Shown here in pieces: positions 17,701-28,012 of a stretch of 64,000 nucleotides of DNA (its first letter is position 1; every line of letters starts with the position of its first letter). The position numbers and the translations under genes were made by a program. Below the pieces are notes generated by a model. It was given only the letters and a program-made list of their open reading frames with translations, was not told the origin of the DNA and did not search any database. The stretch is from Bog-473 sp963721585 (GTDB taxonomy: Bacteria > Actinomycetota > Acidimicrobiia > Acidimicrobiales > RAAP-2): positions 138,728 through 202,727 of the forward strand of contig CAVRJN010000009.1 in NCBI GenBank assembly GCA_963721585.1, read 5' to 3'.

Positions 17701-18989
17701 TGGGTCAGGACGTCGAGGGGTGCAACCGGCGGCTCGAGCAGATCGAGCCGGCCTTCCCGCACGGCGGCGAGGAGCGCCGTGCACTCCACGAGCTCGTCGC
17801 GGGTGGTCGGGTACAGGCGGCCGGCCGGCGTGCCATCTCGATGGTGGTTGGCCCGGCCGACCCGTTGCAGGAAGGTGCCGATGGCCCGCGGCGAACCGAT
17901 CTGGCACACCAGCTCGACCGGGCCGACATCGATGCCCAGCTCGAGCGAGGCCGTGGCCACCAGCGCGCGCAGGTCACCGGCGCGCAGGCGCGTCTCGACG
18001 ATGCGCCGGCGCGCCGCCGAGAGGCTCCCGTGATGCGCGGCGACGAGCAGCGAGGCGTCCACGTCGTTCCCGTCGGCCCCCTCGTTCTCGCCCAGTCGCT
18101 CGGCCAGTTGATGGGCCACCCGTTCCGCCATCTTGCGCGTGTTGACGAAGATCAGGGTCGTGCGGTGGTCGCGCGTGTGCTCGGCGATGCGGTCGAGGAT
18201 GTCCGACATCTGGCCACCGCTCATGACGGCCTCGAGCTCGGTCGAAGGCAGCTCAATGGCCACATCGAGGTCGCGGGCGTGGCCGCAGTCGACGATCACC
18301 GTGGGTGGCCGGTCGTCGTGCATGCCCGAGAGCAGCCGCGCCACCAGCTCGAGCGGCCGCTGGGTGGCCGAGAGGCCGATGCGCTGGAGCCGACCGCCGC
18401 TCTCGCTCACCAGCGCGTCCAACCGCTCCAGGGACAGCGCCAGGTGGCTGCCGCGCTTGTCACGGGCGAGCGTGTGCACCTCGTCGACGATCACGGTCCG
18501 CACGCCCCGAAGGAGTGCCCGTGACGAGGGCGCGGTGAGGAGGAGGTAAAGCGACTCCGGTGTCGTGACGAGGAGGTCGGGCGACTGCTTCTTCATGGCG
18601 GCACGTTCGGCCGCCGGCGTGTCCCCCGTGCGGATGGCGACGCGCAGCCCCGGATCCGGGTACCCGAGCCGGGCCGCCTCCTCCCGGATTTCGGTCAGCG
18701 GGACGTGGAGGTTCTCGTGCACGTCGACGGCAAGCGCCCGCAACGGCGAGATATAGAGGACCTCGGGTGCTCCCCGGGCGGAGGATCCGGCCTCGGCGGC
18801 GCGATAGGCGGCGTCGATGGCCACCAGGAACCCGGTGAGTGTCTTGCCCGACCCGGTGGGCGAGGCCACCAGGACGTCGCTGCCCGCGGCGATGTGCGGC
18901 CAGGCCGCAGACTGCGGTGGCGTCGGGCCGGCCGGGAAGCGGCGGGCGAACCAGCTCGCGACCGCCGGGTGGAAGAGCGTCTCGGGCAT
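14730..18989 (-). CDS. lhr: Lhr-type ATP-dependent superfamily 2 helicase
   Basis: 1419 residues. Walker A SPTGSGKT is at residues 43-50, the DEVH box at 169-172, and motif VI-type QRVGRANHHRDG later in the second RecA domain. A winged-helix and beta-barrel core (ALRKRFCVSFDFELQ) and the long Lhr C-terminal region (WEIWSRESFKVPWREVVWALRRLEARGLVLGGRFVAGLSGEQYA) follow. Lhr-core proteins are 3'-5' DNA helicases implicated in DNA repair, found widely in actinobacteria as ~1500-residue proteins. Long opposite-strand frames in this interval are codon-bias shadows. A 57-bp gap separates it from the upstream methyltransferase on the same strand. Confidence 0.95.
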   Translation of the reverse strand: MPETLFHPAVASWFARRFPAGPTPPQSAAWPHIAAGSDVLVASPTGSGKTLTGFLVAIDAAYRAAEAGSSARGAPEVLYISPLRALAVDVHENLHVPLTEIREEAARLGYPDPGLRVAIRTGDTPAAERAAMKKQSPDLLVTTPESLYLLLTAPSSRALLRGVRTVIVDEVHTLARDKRGSHLALSLERLDALVSESGGRLQRIGLSATQRPLELVARLLSGMHDDRPPTVIVDCGHARDLDVAIELPSTELEAVMSGGQMSDILDRIAEHTRDHRTTLIFVNTRKMAERVAHQLAERLGENEGADGNDVDASLLVAAHHGSLSAARRRIVETRLRAGDLRALVATASLELGIDVGPVELVCQIGSPRAIGTFLQRVGRANHHRDGTPAGRLYPTTRDELVECTALLAAVREGRLDLLEPPVAPLDVLTQQLVAEVASTDERDVEAMWDMTRRAAPYAELSRQDFDDVVALASWGIETGRGRRGAHLHLDAVNGRLRARRGARLAALTGGGAIPETGDYRVVLDPDGVTVGSVHEDFAVEATAGDIFLLGTHSWRVAKVEVGTVRVYDAGDLPPTIPFWLGEAPARTAELSEAVSDLRAALEPLLLAQDGDGARALVQQRAAVSAEVAQQVVAYCAAGLAALGHLPTRQRLVVERCFDESEGSQLIIHAPFGGRINRALGLALRKRFCVSFDFELQAAADDDTVVLSLGPQHSFPLTKVQSMLSSAKAPEVLTQAVLLHPMLGARWRWNLNRALVLPRMNGGKRRPIHLQRMEADDLLAAVWPGLAACQENAPPGPVGVPDHVLARQTVYDCLHEGLSVEGLVEVWAGVESGAIEVHTVESSEPSPFSHAILSGRPFTYLDDAPLEERRTRALSLRRGLGELGPGGLPVPASELAALDPRAVGVVLDQVRPRLRNADELHDLLLSLVAARPHREWAQWFDALVLDGRASLVEDCWVATERREAALALAHDDEAAAACLAGHLQLAGPVTVEQLVADAVLPSGAPMGAPLSAARARTALARLEGKGSAIELPDGRWCARNLLVRLHGASRSRRRGLVDPVPIAEYVRFLTHWQHAAPDSRVEGRAGLLEVLEQLQGIEAPAAEWEAQILPARVTGYDARWLDELCLSGEIVWGRLTPRAERTGRSGTPSPATPLAFVLRDDLDDMLRAVRAGAAAPEPEVGAAADVLASLRARGACFRPELAPLTGRLPAEVDEGLWDLVARGLVTADAFSAVRALLSARDRWRTRTVRRPTGRLARRRAPVGTGIGEGRWSLLPGPEVLGAPALDDGVLLPGNEALAETVAQQLLVRWGIVAWEIWSRESFKVPWREVVWALRRLEARGLVLGGRFVAGLSGEQYALPEAFDELQATHRRGANGEQVVVAGADPLNMTGSILGGARVPTRRNQRVVYRDGIVVDQLEAG

Positions 18990-19046
18990 CCTCCCATTCC
19001 ACCAGGAAGTAGTGACCGTCGCGGCCGCGCCGCCCGCCCGAAGCGG

Positions 19047-19853
19047 TCAGCCCGGAAGCGGGCGGCGGCCCCAGCAGGAGATCATCGGCGGCTGGGCCAG
19101 GTCCAACATCCCGGCGGTCACGTTGGCCAGGTGCTGGGCGATCTCGTCCTCGGTGGCGATGCCGTGGTCGAGGAGCTGGTCCCGGATCAGGTTGATCGTC
19201 GCCGTCTCGAGGTGATTGCAGGCGGGGTCGCTCACCGGGAAGGCGGCATCGGCCGCCACCTGGACCAGGCCGGCGGCCCGGAAGCGGCGCGGCAGGGTGC
19301 GCCCGTAAGCCAGGTCCACGCCGCGTTCCGCCAATAATGCACGGAAACCCCGACGGATCCGATTGGCCAATTCCTGGGGGGGCCCGATCTCCTCCAGGCA
19401 GCTCAACGGCTGCAGGGCGGGGTCGGCGTCCTCGACCAGCAGGACCCCGCCCGGACGGAGGGCCGCGGCCATGGTGGCCAGCGCTCTGTCGCGCTCGGGC
19501 ACATGCACCAGGACGAGGCGGGCGTGGACCAGGTCGAACGGGCCGTCCGGCGGTGGGCCCGTCGCCACATCGTGCTCCAGGACCTCGACGTTGGATGCGC
19601 CGGTCCCGGCGCCGGCGGCCCACGAGAGGTTGATGTCGGTGGCGAGGACGTGCCCGGCGGGGCCGACCCGCTCGGACAGGTGGTCCACGACCGAGGTCCC
19701 GCCCGCCCCAACCTCCCAGCAGCGCCAGCCCGGCCCCAGGCCCAGGCCGTCGAGATGCCTGAAGGTCGCCGGGTCGAACAGCGTTGTGAAGGCGGTGAAG
19801 CGGTCCATCGCCTCGGCGGCGTCGTTGGAGAGGAGGTAGCGCTCGCGGCTCAT
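19047..19853 (-). CDS. Class I SAM-dependent methyltransferase
   Basis: 268 residues. Motif I is WEVGAGGTSVVDHLSERVG, followed by VLATDINLSW (acidic ribose-binding Asp), HDVATGPPPDGPFDLVHARLVLVHVPE (motif IV region), and LRPGGVLLVEDAD (post-IV). It resembles actinobacterial UbiE-like small-molecule methyltransferases. No substrate can be read from the sequence. ATG 19853 overlaps the upstream patatin stop by four bases, so the two proteins are translationally coupled and possibly functionally linked. Confidence 0.88.
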   Translation of the reverse strand: MSRERYLLSNDAAEAMDRFTAFTTLFDPATFRHLDGLGLGPGWRCWEVGAGGTSVVDHLSERVGPAGHVLATDINLSWAAGAGTGASNVEVLEHDVATGPPPDGPFDLVHARLVLVHVPERDRALATMAAALRPGGVLLVEDADPALQPLSCLEEIGPPQELANRIRRGFRALLAERGVDLAYGRTLPRRFRAAGLVQVAADAAFPVSDPACNHLETATINLIRDQLLDHGIATEDEIAQHLANVTAGMLDLAQPPMISCWGRRPLPG

Positions 19854-20809
19854 GACGCCGGGATGACGGCCGGCGCCAGGTCCTGCGACGTGCCGGCGTA
19901 ACGGTCGAGCACGTCGGCCACCTCCGCCCGCCCCTCCTCTATGAGCGCAGGCGTGGCCGAGAAGTCGCGGTACTGCCCCGAAGGCTCACCACCCCCGCTG
20001 AAGACGACCACCTCGACGCCGGGCGGGAGCATCGCAAGCTCACGGATGAATCGAGCGTGGATGGCGACGAAGAACGCCGTGAGCTGCGCCTCGAGCGGGC
20101 GCCGCGGCGGCGGGGGGTGATAGTGCAGGGGCCCGCAGAGCAGCACGTAGATGCGGTCGCACCCGGTTTCGAGCGCCCGGCTGATCGGCACGTTGTTGAC
20201 CACGCCACCATCGACGAGCAGGTCTCCGTCGATGGTGACCGGCGGGAAGATGGACGGGATGGCCGATGAAGCCAGGATCGCCTCGACAGCCGGGCCGTGG
20301 CCGATCCAGCGCTCCCGGCCGTCGGTGAGCGATGTGGTCACCAACTCGAACGGGATGATGGTGTCCTCCAGGTTCTCGTAGTCGATCCCGGACTCGATGA
20401 TGGCCCGCAGCCCCGAATTGGCATGCACCGACGCGCGCTTCTGCAAATACGCCCACGGGCCGTCGAAGGTGCCGCGAGGGAAGATGTCGGTGCCCTTCAC
20501 GGAGCGCCAGATGGTGGCCATGCGCTCGGCGTTCTCCGCTGTCGGCCGGCCGGCGTAGGACGCGCCGTTGATCGCTCCGACCGACGCACCGAAGACGCGG
20601 TCGGCCCGTATGTCGCGTGCGATGAGCTCCTGGAGCATGCCCACCTGCACCGCGCCCCGGCTGCCGCCACCGGCGAGGACGAAGGCGGTTCGCTTCGGCG
20701 CGGCGTTGCGACCACCATCGGTGAGGTGACGGCGCTGCGCCCACCTGGCGCGGACGCGGTCGGTGAACGAGCCCGCGGCCGCACCTTCGAAGCGATTGGC
20801 GTCGCTCAC
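19850..20809 (-). CDS. Patatin-like phospholipase
   Basis: 319 residues from GTG 20809, preceded by GGAAGGG; the GTG overlaps the stop of the upstream small membrane protein. The catalytic dyad motifs are present: GGGSRGAVQVG oxyanion loop, FGASVGAINGA (G-x-S-x-G nucleophile) and LVDGGVVNNVPI (D-G-G/A with catalytic Asp). These define bacterial patatin-type acyl hydrolases of the RssA/YlbK group. No signal peptide is seen, so it acts in the cytosol or at the membrane's inner face. Phospholipid is the likely substrate class by family. Confidence 0.92.
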   Translation of the reverse strand: MSDANRFEGAAAGSFTDRVRARWAQRRHLTDGGRNAAPKRTAFVLAGGGSRGAVQVGMLQELIARDIRADRVFGASVGAINGASYAGRPTAENAERMATIWRSVKGTDIFPRGTFDGPWAYLQKRASVHANSGLRAIIESGIDYENLEDTIIPFELVTTSLTDGRERWIGHGPAVEAILASSAIPSIFPPVTIDGDLLVDGGVVNNVPISRALETGCDRIYVLLCGPLHYHPPPPRRPLEAQLTAFFVAIHARFIRELAMLPPGVEVVVFSGGGEPSGQYRDFSATPALIEEGRAEVADVLDRYAGTSQDLAPAVIPAS

Positions 20810-21024
20810 GATGCCCTTCCAGGCGGGTCCGGGGGTTGCGACGGCTTCTGCCCCCGCGCTCGTGCTTCTTGGCGCTCCCGCCAGGCCTGCCGCCCCGCCA
20901 CGTCGTGGCGCACCGCCCACATGATCACGATGACCGCCAACGCGATCATCGCCACCACGAAGACGCCGAAGATCACGAAAAAGGCGGTATTGCCGGCCGA
21001 CGCCAGCAGGAAGGCGGGTGCCAT
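20806..21024 (-). CDS. Small single-pass membrane protein
   Basis: 72 residues from ATG 21024. A short outside segment, one long membrane helix (FFVIFGVFVVAMIALAVIVIMWAV) and a basic, Gln/Arg-rich cytoplasmic tail (VAGRQAWRERQEARARGQKP) are visible. It is the first gene of the patatin-methyltransferase unit, and its stop overlaps the patatin GTG. It may anchor or partner the lipase. No family is recognised. Confidence 0.65.
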   Translation of the reverse strand: MAPAFLLASAGNTAFFVIFGVFVVAMIALAVIVIMWAVRHDVAGRQAWRERQEARARGQKPSQPPDPPGRAS

Positions 21025-21082
21025 GTCCACCTCAGGGTAGAGGAGTGCGGGGAATGTCACACCCCGTGGGCACACTGCGGCG

Positions 21083-22004
21083 ATGGTCCTCGTCGCACCA
21101 CGCCCCCTGCTCCGGACTGCACCTCCGGGCGATGCTGTGGCGGATCGTGGCACGGGGGCCGAGGTCCTGGCGCTGCTGCGCGGCGACGCGGCGGCTCGGC
21201 CCCGCTTCGATCCCGGCCTGGCGGGCGGGTTGCGGGCCTGGCTGGAGGACGCCGCATACGACGTCGTCGCGGCGCGGGGCGAGCACGCAGCGCCCCTCTT
21301 CCTCGGACCGCGGCAGCTGCTGGGATCCCACGACGAGTTCGGCGGCGACTGGGACAGCGACAGGGGCGCCGACGGGGGCGCCGGCGACCATCGGGACGGC
21401 GATGGGGGCGCCGGCGGCCTGACGGACCGGCTCACCCTCTCCCGCCTGGTCCACATGTTGCTGCGCCAACTGGTGCACACCGGCGAGATCGGCGACCCCT
21501 TGGCCGACGCGCTCGATGCGCTGCGGGCCAGTGGAGACGGGGCCGAGGCACGGGAGATCGAGGCGTTTCCGGCTCCGGCACGCGACGCCCTCGCGGAGAC
21601 ACTCGCGCTCCACGCCCGCAATCTGACCGCGCTGGTCCCGCGCTTCGCGCCGGGCTGGATGCCGCGGACCAACGACCGCGTCGCGATCCCACTCGCCGGG
21701 GGCCGGATCGTCCTCCACGGGGTGTTCGATCTCGTCGTGGGACTCCCACAGCCGCGCACGGCATCGGTCTGCGCACTCGGGCTGTCCACCAGCGGACCAT
21801 GGGCGACCGCGCGACGGTCACTGCATTATCTGTCGCTGCTCGAAACACTCCGGACGCGGCGCTCCCCCGTTCCGGCTGGCATTGCTGGAATCCGCCTCCG
21901 GTCGTTACGGCGTCGAGGACGTACGCGAGGAGCACCTCCGAGCCCTCGCCTCCCACATTGCGGCGTGGCTCGCCCAGGCCGCGGCAACTCCCGCTCATGG
22001 ATAG
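21083..22004 (+). pseudogene. Frameshifted protein of unknown family, possible degenerate PD-(D/E)xK fold
   Basis: The frame from ATG 21083 is coherent to LSLLETLRT (~21860), then continues one frame over as GAPPFRLALLESASGRYGVEDV to a TAG at 22002-22004. One extra base near 21860-21866 accounts for the break. The intact product would be about 306 residues: a helical N-terminal half with a low-complexity Asp/Gly stretch, and a C-terminal half with IVLHGVFDLVVG then VCALGLSTSG. The latter pair is vaguely like the G-x-x-D-L-V-V and E-x-K strands of PD-(D/E)xK nucleases but lacks the Lys. I cannot assign a function. Confidence 0.5.
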
Positions 22005-22808
22005 CCGTCTCATGGACGCGCTCCTGGCGCCCGTCCCCGCAGTCGACGCCACCTCATGGCGCCCCACCCTCGAAGAGGCAAAATCGAAGCTGGCCGGCCT
22101 GGCCGTTCGGCGGGCGGGAGCCGTGCGCTTCCGCGTCACCGACCACGAGGTGCGGACAGCGTTCAGCACCGACTCGGCCGCCGATTTCGGTCCGGACCAG
22201 CCGTTCGCCTGGTCCGCACTCACGGCGCGGCGATCCATCGGGGTGGCGGCCAGTTCGCATGTTGCTCGGCGGCACCGTGCGGTCCCCCCTCGAGGCGGTG
22301 CGCTGCCGGATGGCCGAATCCTCCCACTGGGTGCTGGAGGGCAGTTCCTCCGCCACGCAGCTGGACCGCTGGATCGACGGTCTCTCGCCGGCCGGGCGGG
22401 CCGCCGTCGGTGCGGAAGCGGTGACCTGGGCCACCCGCCTCTGGTGTGCTCTCGACTGGTCGTCGTTCCCGGTCGGCGCCGGTCGTCGGTCGCGACCACT
22501 GGTGGGACAGCCCCCATTCCGCGCTGCTGGCGCTCCGTGGGCGCGCCGACGTGCGGTCGGCGAATGCGCACCTGGTGGTGCTGTCGGGGCCCCGCCGTGG
22601 CTCGATACGGGCCGAACTCGCACTGGTGACCCTGGTCGAGGCGTTGCGCCTGCACGGGGACGACGTGCCCGGCCGCGTGGTCGGCTGGTGGCCCGATTCG
22701 GGCCACCTGGTCCGGGTCGAGCCCGAACCGGCGGTTCTGAGGCTCGGAACGGAGGCGGTGGAACTGGCCCTGGGTGGTTCCGGAACGTCGCTCCGACCAG
22801 CCGCCTGA
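21997..22808 (+). pseudogene. Frameshifted conserved-looking protein of unknown function
   Basis: Starting at ATG 21997, overlapping the previous gene by 8 bp. The protein runs MDSRLMDALLAPVPAVDATSW through FAWSALTARRSIGVAA, shifts near 22250 to RMLLGGTVRSPLEAVRCRM, and shifts again near 22475 to APVVGRDHWWDSPHSALLALRG, ending SGTSLRPAA before TGA 22806-22808. The three pieces join into one plausible ~265-residue protein, each with normal coding bias. The tight overlap with the upstream gene implies a two-gene unit of partner proteins. Neither matches a family I know. Confidence 0.5.
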
Positions 22809-22855
22809 CCGCCTGAAAGGAAAGCTGCCCAGGTCATCTATCGTGGGGTCCCCCC

Positions 22856-24718
<1,863 letters not shown>

Positions 24719-24741
24719 GGATCCGCGGGCGAGGTCGGGAC

Positions 24742-25190
24742 ATGGTGACCGCACGAACCGAGGGGTTCGATCACATCACATCGTCGTCACCGACCTGCCC
24801 GAGGCGCGTCGGTTCTTCGGGCTCCTCGGCTTCGACGAGAGCGTCGCCGTGGTGGCATCCGGCGAGCGGGTCTCGGCCTACATGGGGATCCCCGGTTGGG
24901 TGTCCGACCACGTGACGCTGGTGCTCAAGGGGGCCGACATCCACCAGGAGATTCAGCTGCTCTTCTTCCATGCCCCGCCTGTGAAAGTCGACAACGGGAC
25001 GGGCACGCTCGACCGGACAGGCTTCAACCATGTGTGCTTCCGGGTCAACGACCTCGACGCCATGCTGGAGCACCTGGCGGCGAACGGGATCACGCCGCGC
25101 AACGAGGTCCTGGACTACCACGACCGCAAGCTGGTGTTCCTGGACGGCCCGGGGGTCGTCGTCGAGCTGGCCGAGTGGGCCAGCGGATGA
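24742..25190 (+). CDS. VOC (glyoxalase/dioxygenase superfamily) protein, N-terminal frameshift
   Basis: The start MVTARTEGFDHI (ATG 24742) continues one frame over as IVVTDLPEARRFFGLLGF, the classic first strand-helix of VOC proteins; one base is missing in CACATCACATC near 24774-24780 relative to an expected HIHIVV. The remaining ~130 residues have the second VOC module (GFNHVCFRVNDLDAMLEHLAANG, DYHDRKLVFLDGPGVVVELAEW) with the metal-ligand His and terminal Glu. Family reactions include glyoxalase, dioxygenase and epimerase chemistry; none is specified here. The clean sequence outside the indel suggests a sequencing error rather than decay. Confidence 0.75.
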
Positions 25191-25227
25191 GTGGGGATCC
25201 GGGGCGCTCACCTAACATGAGCCGCCT

Positions 25228-25312
25228 GGAGGGATGGCAGAGCGGACGAATGCACAGCTCTTGAAAAGCTGCGAGGCGCAAGCTTCCGTGGGTTCAAATC
25301 CCACTCCCTCCG
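25228..25312 (+). tRNA. tRNA-Ser (anticodon TGA)
   Basis: Acceptor stem GGAGGGA (25228-25234) pairs with TCCCTCC (25305-25311), discriminator G25312, no encoded CCA. The anticodon arm CAGCT-CTTGAAA-AGCTG gives anticodon TGA, reading UCA. A long variable arm follows, as in class II serine tRNAs, and the T arm has GGTTCAAATCC. 85 nt in total. Confidence 0.95.
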
Positions 25313-25428
25313 CTGGATGGAGAGTCAGGCTGACAGCACGTCCACCTGCGCGGTGACGTGGCCCGCCTCGACCTCGAAGGGATCCATCGCACCCCTTGCA
25401 CGTGGGTGTTGCACACCCCTGCGGAACG

Positions 25429-26856
25429 TCACACCGGCGATCGGACGCAGCCGAAGAAGCCCCTCCTCTTGATGAGCTCCGCAACGCCCGTCGGTACCAT
25501 CGGCTCCCAGCTCTCGTCCCCCTCGGCAATCCGCCTCAGGACGTCCCGGCTGAAGATCGAAAGATAGCCCTCGCAATAGTTGTCGAGGGGCACGAAGCTT
25601 CCCCGAGTGGCCAGGTACTCGTACAGAGGACGCACTGCGACGTCCACGCGCAAGTTGTCGACGGTCTCGAGCTCGTCGGTCTCCGATCGACGGAGTGGAT
25701 ACACGTAGACCCTGAGGTCGTTCTTGAACAGGCGGCCGAAGCTCTCGAGGATGCCGCCCTGCAGCTGCGCGTGATTCCGCTCGTCGAACAGGTCGATCAG
25801 GCTCGGGACTCCCATCACGATCCCGATTCGCTCGCTCGTCCGCTCAGACAGAAAAGCCGCCAACCGGTAGTAGTCGAAGTAGTCGGAGATCATGGTGGTC
25901 AACCCGCACGCGGCCAGCAGCTCGGCACGGGCCAAGAAGTCCCGTCGGTCCACCTGGTCCCCTCCGGCGAGGAGGTTGCGCATGGTGAGCTCGGCCAAGG
26001 GCAGCACGGTCTTGCCCTGGACGGCGGGGTCGGCCTCGAACTTCGCTTGCGCGCACTCCAGCATGTCCAGGTTGACGACGGTGGTGGGGCGGAAGCTGCC
26101 TCGCTCGACGAGCACCGCCTTCTTGCGGAGGATCTCGCTCGGCTGGAGCACTTCCTTGTCCGGACCGAACATGGCGACCCCGCTCAGCCCGAGCTGGACC
26201 AGTTGCAACGCCACCAGCCGATTGTCCACGCTCCGGAATTCAATGCCGCGGAACCGTATGAGGTCGATCTCTATCCGGTCGGTGCTCAATCGATCGAGCA
26301 GGCTCTCAACGAGGTTTTCGGGTTCGTGGTGCTCGAAGAATGCGCCGTGGAGGAGGTTGACCCCCACGACTCCGAGAGCCTCCTGTTGCAGCGCAGCCTC
26401 GACATCGAGCATGCGCACATGGAGGACGACCTGGCTCGGTTCATCGTGCGGATGGGCCTGGAACTTGACCCCCATCCATCCGTGACACTCGTTGCCGCCA
26501 CGGAAGCTCCGGGCCACCACCGTGTCGGCGAAGGCGAAGAACGACGTGTTGTCGCCTCGCCGATCTCCCAAGCGATCGATGTTCAGTGTGTACTCGTGGT
26601 CCAGCATGGCCTGCAGCCGTGCCTCGGAGACGTACCGATCGACCTCGCCGTAGACGGCGTCGCTGACCGCCATGTCGTAGGCGGAGATCGTCTTGGCGAT
26701 GGTGCCGGCCGCCCCTCCGACCCGGAAGAACCAACGGGCCACCTCCTGGCCGGCGCCGATCTCGGCCACCGTCCCGTACCAGCGAGGATCCAGATTGATG
26801 CGCAGTGCCTTCTGATGCGTGTCGACCGACTGCTCGCGGCTCAGCACGTCCGTCAC
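25429..26856 (-). CDS. Conserved cytosolic protein of unknown function (GAGQEVARWFF family)
   Basis: 475 residues from GTG 26856 (the frame is open to 26925). The N-terminal segment LDPRWYGTVAEIGAGQEVARWFFRVGGAAGTIAKTISAYDM is highly characteristic of a family found in many phyla and often carrying misleading database names (TonB receptor or nicotinate-nucleotide adenylyltransferase). The body has no signal peptide, no membrane helix and no nucleotide-binding motif I can name. It ends ELIKRRGFFGCVRSPV, matching the family's ...LFGY-like end. Strong conservation without any known motif suggests an uncharacterised enzyme. It is convergent with tRNA-Ser and has no operon partner. Confidence 0.75.
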   Translation of the reverse strand: MTDVLSREQSVDTHQKALRINLDPRWYGTVAEIGAGQEVARWFFRVGGAAGTIAKTISAYDMAVSDAVYGEVDRYVSEARLQAMLDHEYTLNIDRLGDRRGDNTSFFAFADTVVARSFRGGNECHGWMGVKFQAHPHDEPSQVVLHVRMLDVEAALQQEALGVVGVNLLHGAFFEHHEPENLVESLLDRLSTDRIEIDLIRFRGIEFRSVDNRLVALQLVQLGLSGVAMFGPDKEVLQPSEILRKKAVLVERGSFRPTTVVNLDMLECAQAKFEADPAVQGKTVLPLAELTMRNLLAGGDQVDRRDFLARAELLAACGLTTMISDYFDYYRLAAFLSERTSERIGIVMGVPSLIDLFDERNHAQLQGGILESFGRLFKNDLRVYVYPLRRSETDELETVDNLRVDVAVRPLYEYLATRGSFVPLDNYCEGYLSIFSRDVLRRIAEGDESWEPMVPTGVAELIKRRGFFGCVRSPV

Positions 26857-27139
26857 CGCCCGTCCCCCGAGGGAGGTCGGATCGGCTCGGGCGGTCGATG
26901 CGGCGTGTGCAGGCTTTCCACACAAGAGTAGTAACAGACGAGATCCCGTCGAAGGCTACGGCCGTGTGAACTCTCTCCCCTCGCGGGACGCACGTGCGCA
27001 ACGCTCCGTGGAGGGATCCCTGGCCCAGCCGGTGGTGGAGTGACCGAATTGTCACGTGCCGCACAACACTGCGCACACCTGCTCAGAGACGTGACGATAA
27101 CGCTCTGGACTGTGCTGACCGAGGTAGAGAGGCGGGCGG

Positions 27140-27952
27140 ATGGCGACGAGCAACCCAACCGGTAAGGCGATCCTTCGAGCGTCCTTACGACTGTTCAGGC
27201 AGGACCGACAGATGATCTGGCTCCCGGTCATGGCGACGATCACCGCGGTCATCGCATTCACCATCGTCGCCGGACCGGTCGCACTGGCGATCGGACACAA
27301 CGGGGTCGCCGTGCTTGTGGCATTGGCCTGCGGGTCAGTCGTGGCTACCGCGGCCACCGTGATCTTCAACGTGGCGCTCGTCTTTGCTGCCACGGATCGC
27401 ATCGAAGGAAGAACGCCCACGATTCGAGGGTCGCTGGCTCAAGCCTGGGAGCGTCGCAACGTCATCTTCAGTTGGGCCATTCTCTCGGCCGTGGTGGGGA
27501 CCGCGATCCGTTTGTTGGAACAACGGCTCGGACTCGTCGGCCGTCTGATCGGCATTGCGGGAGGTCTGGCCTGGGCCGTCGCCACGTTCCTCGTCATCCC
27601 CGTCCTCGCCTTCGAGAACGTCGGGCCGATAGAGGCGGTCAAGCGATCCTCCTCGATCCTGAAGGCTCGGTTCGGCACGATCGCCCGAGGCGGGCTGCGG
27701 TTCGGGCTGCTCTTCCTCGGTTTCTCACTTGGCGCCCTGCTCGTGATCCTGATCGGTGTGGTCTGCATCGCACAGCACGCGTACGCCATCGGCGTGCCGA
27801 TCGCCGTTCTCGGGTTTGTCCTGCTCATCGGTGTCTCGATGTACGCATCGGCCGCCGGGATGTACATGCGGACGATCCTCTATCGGTTCGCGACGGATCA
27901 GCCCATTCCCGACCTCGGCGTCGACGTGTCGAGGGCCTTCGGGGCCAAGTAG
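27140..27952 (+). CDS. DUF6159 family polytopic membrane protein
   Basis: 270 residues from ATG 27140 behind GAGAGGCGGGCGG. Five or six membrane helices alternate with short loops; FNVALVFAATDRIEGRTPTIRGSLAQAWERRNVIFSWAILSAVVG and a second PVLAFENVGPIEAVKRSSSILKARFG segment are typical of DUF6159, a family seen in many bacteria and archaea without known role. The amphipathic stretch before the fourth helix resembles those of glycerophosphoryl-diester-type membrane domains. There is no partner gene; the following HNH gene begins 60 bp later. Confidence 0.85.
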   Translation: MATSNPTGKAILRASLRLFRQDRQMIWLPVMATITAVIAFTIVAGPVALAIGHNGVAVLVALACGSVVATAATVIFNVALVFAATDRIEGRTPTIRGSLAQAWERRNVIFSWAILSAVVGTAIRLLEQRLGLVGRLIGIAGGLAWAVATFLVIPVLAFENVGPIEAVKRSSSILKARFGTIARGGLRFGLLFLGFSLGALLVILIGVVCIAQHAYAIGVPIAVLGFVLLIGVSMYASAAGMYMRTILYRFATDQPIPDLGVDVSRAFGAK

Positions 27953-28012
27953 AGACGTCCCTGGGGATTGTGAGGACATGCCGAACTGACGGCGGCGACC
28001 GTTCTCACCCTG

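Noticed and set aside
14571..18524. Long plus-strand frames opposite lhr
   Set aside because: Arg/Gly/His-rich shadows without motifs; lhr is complete on the other strand.
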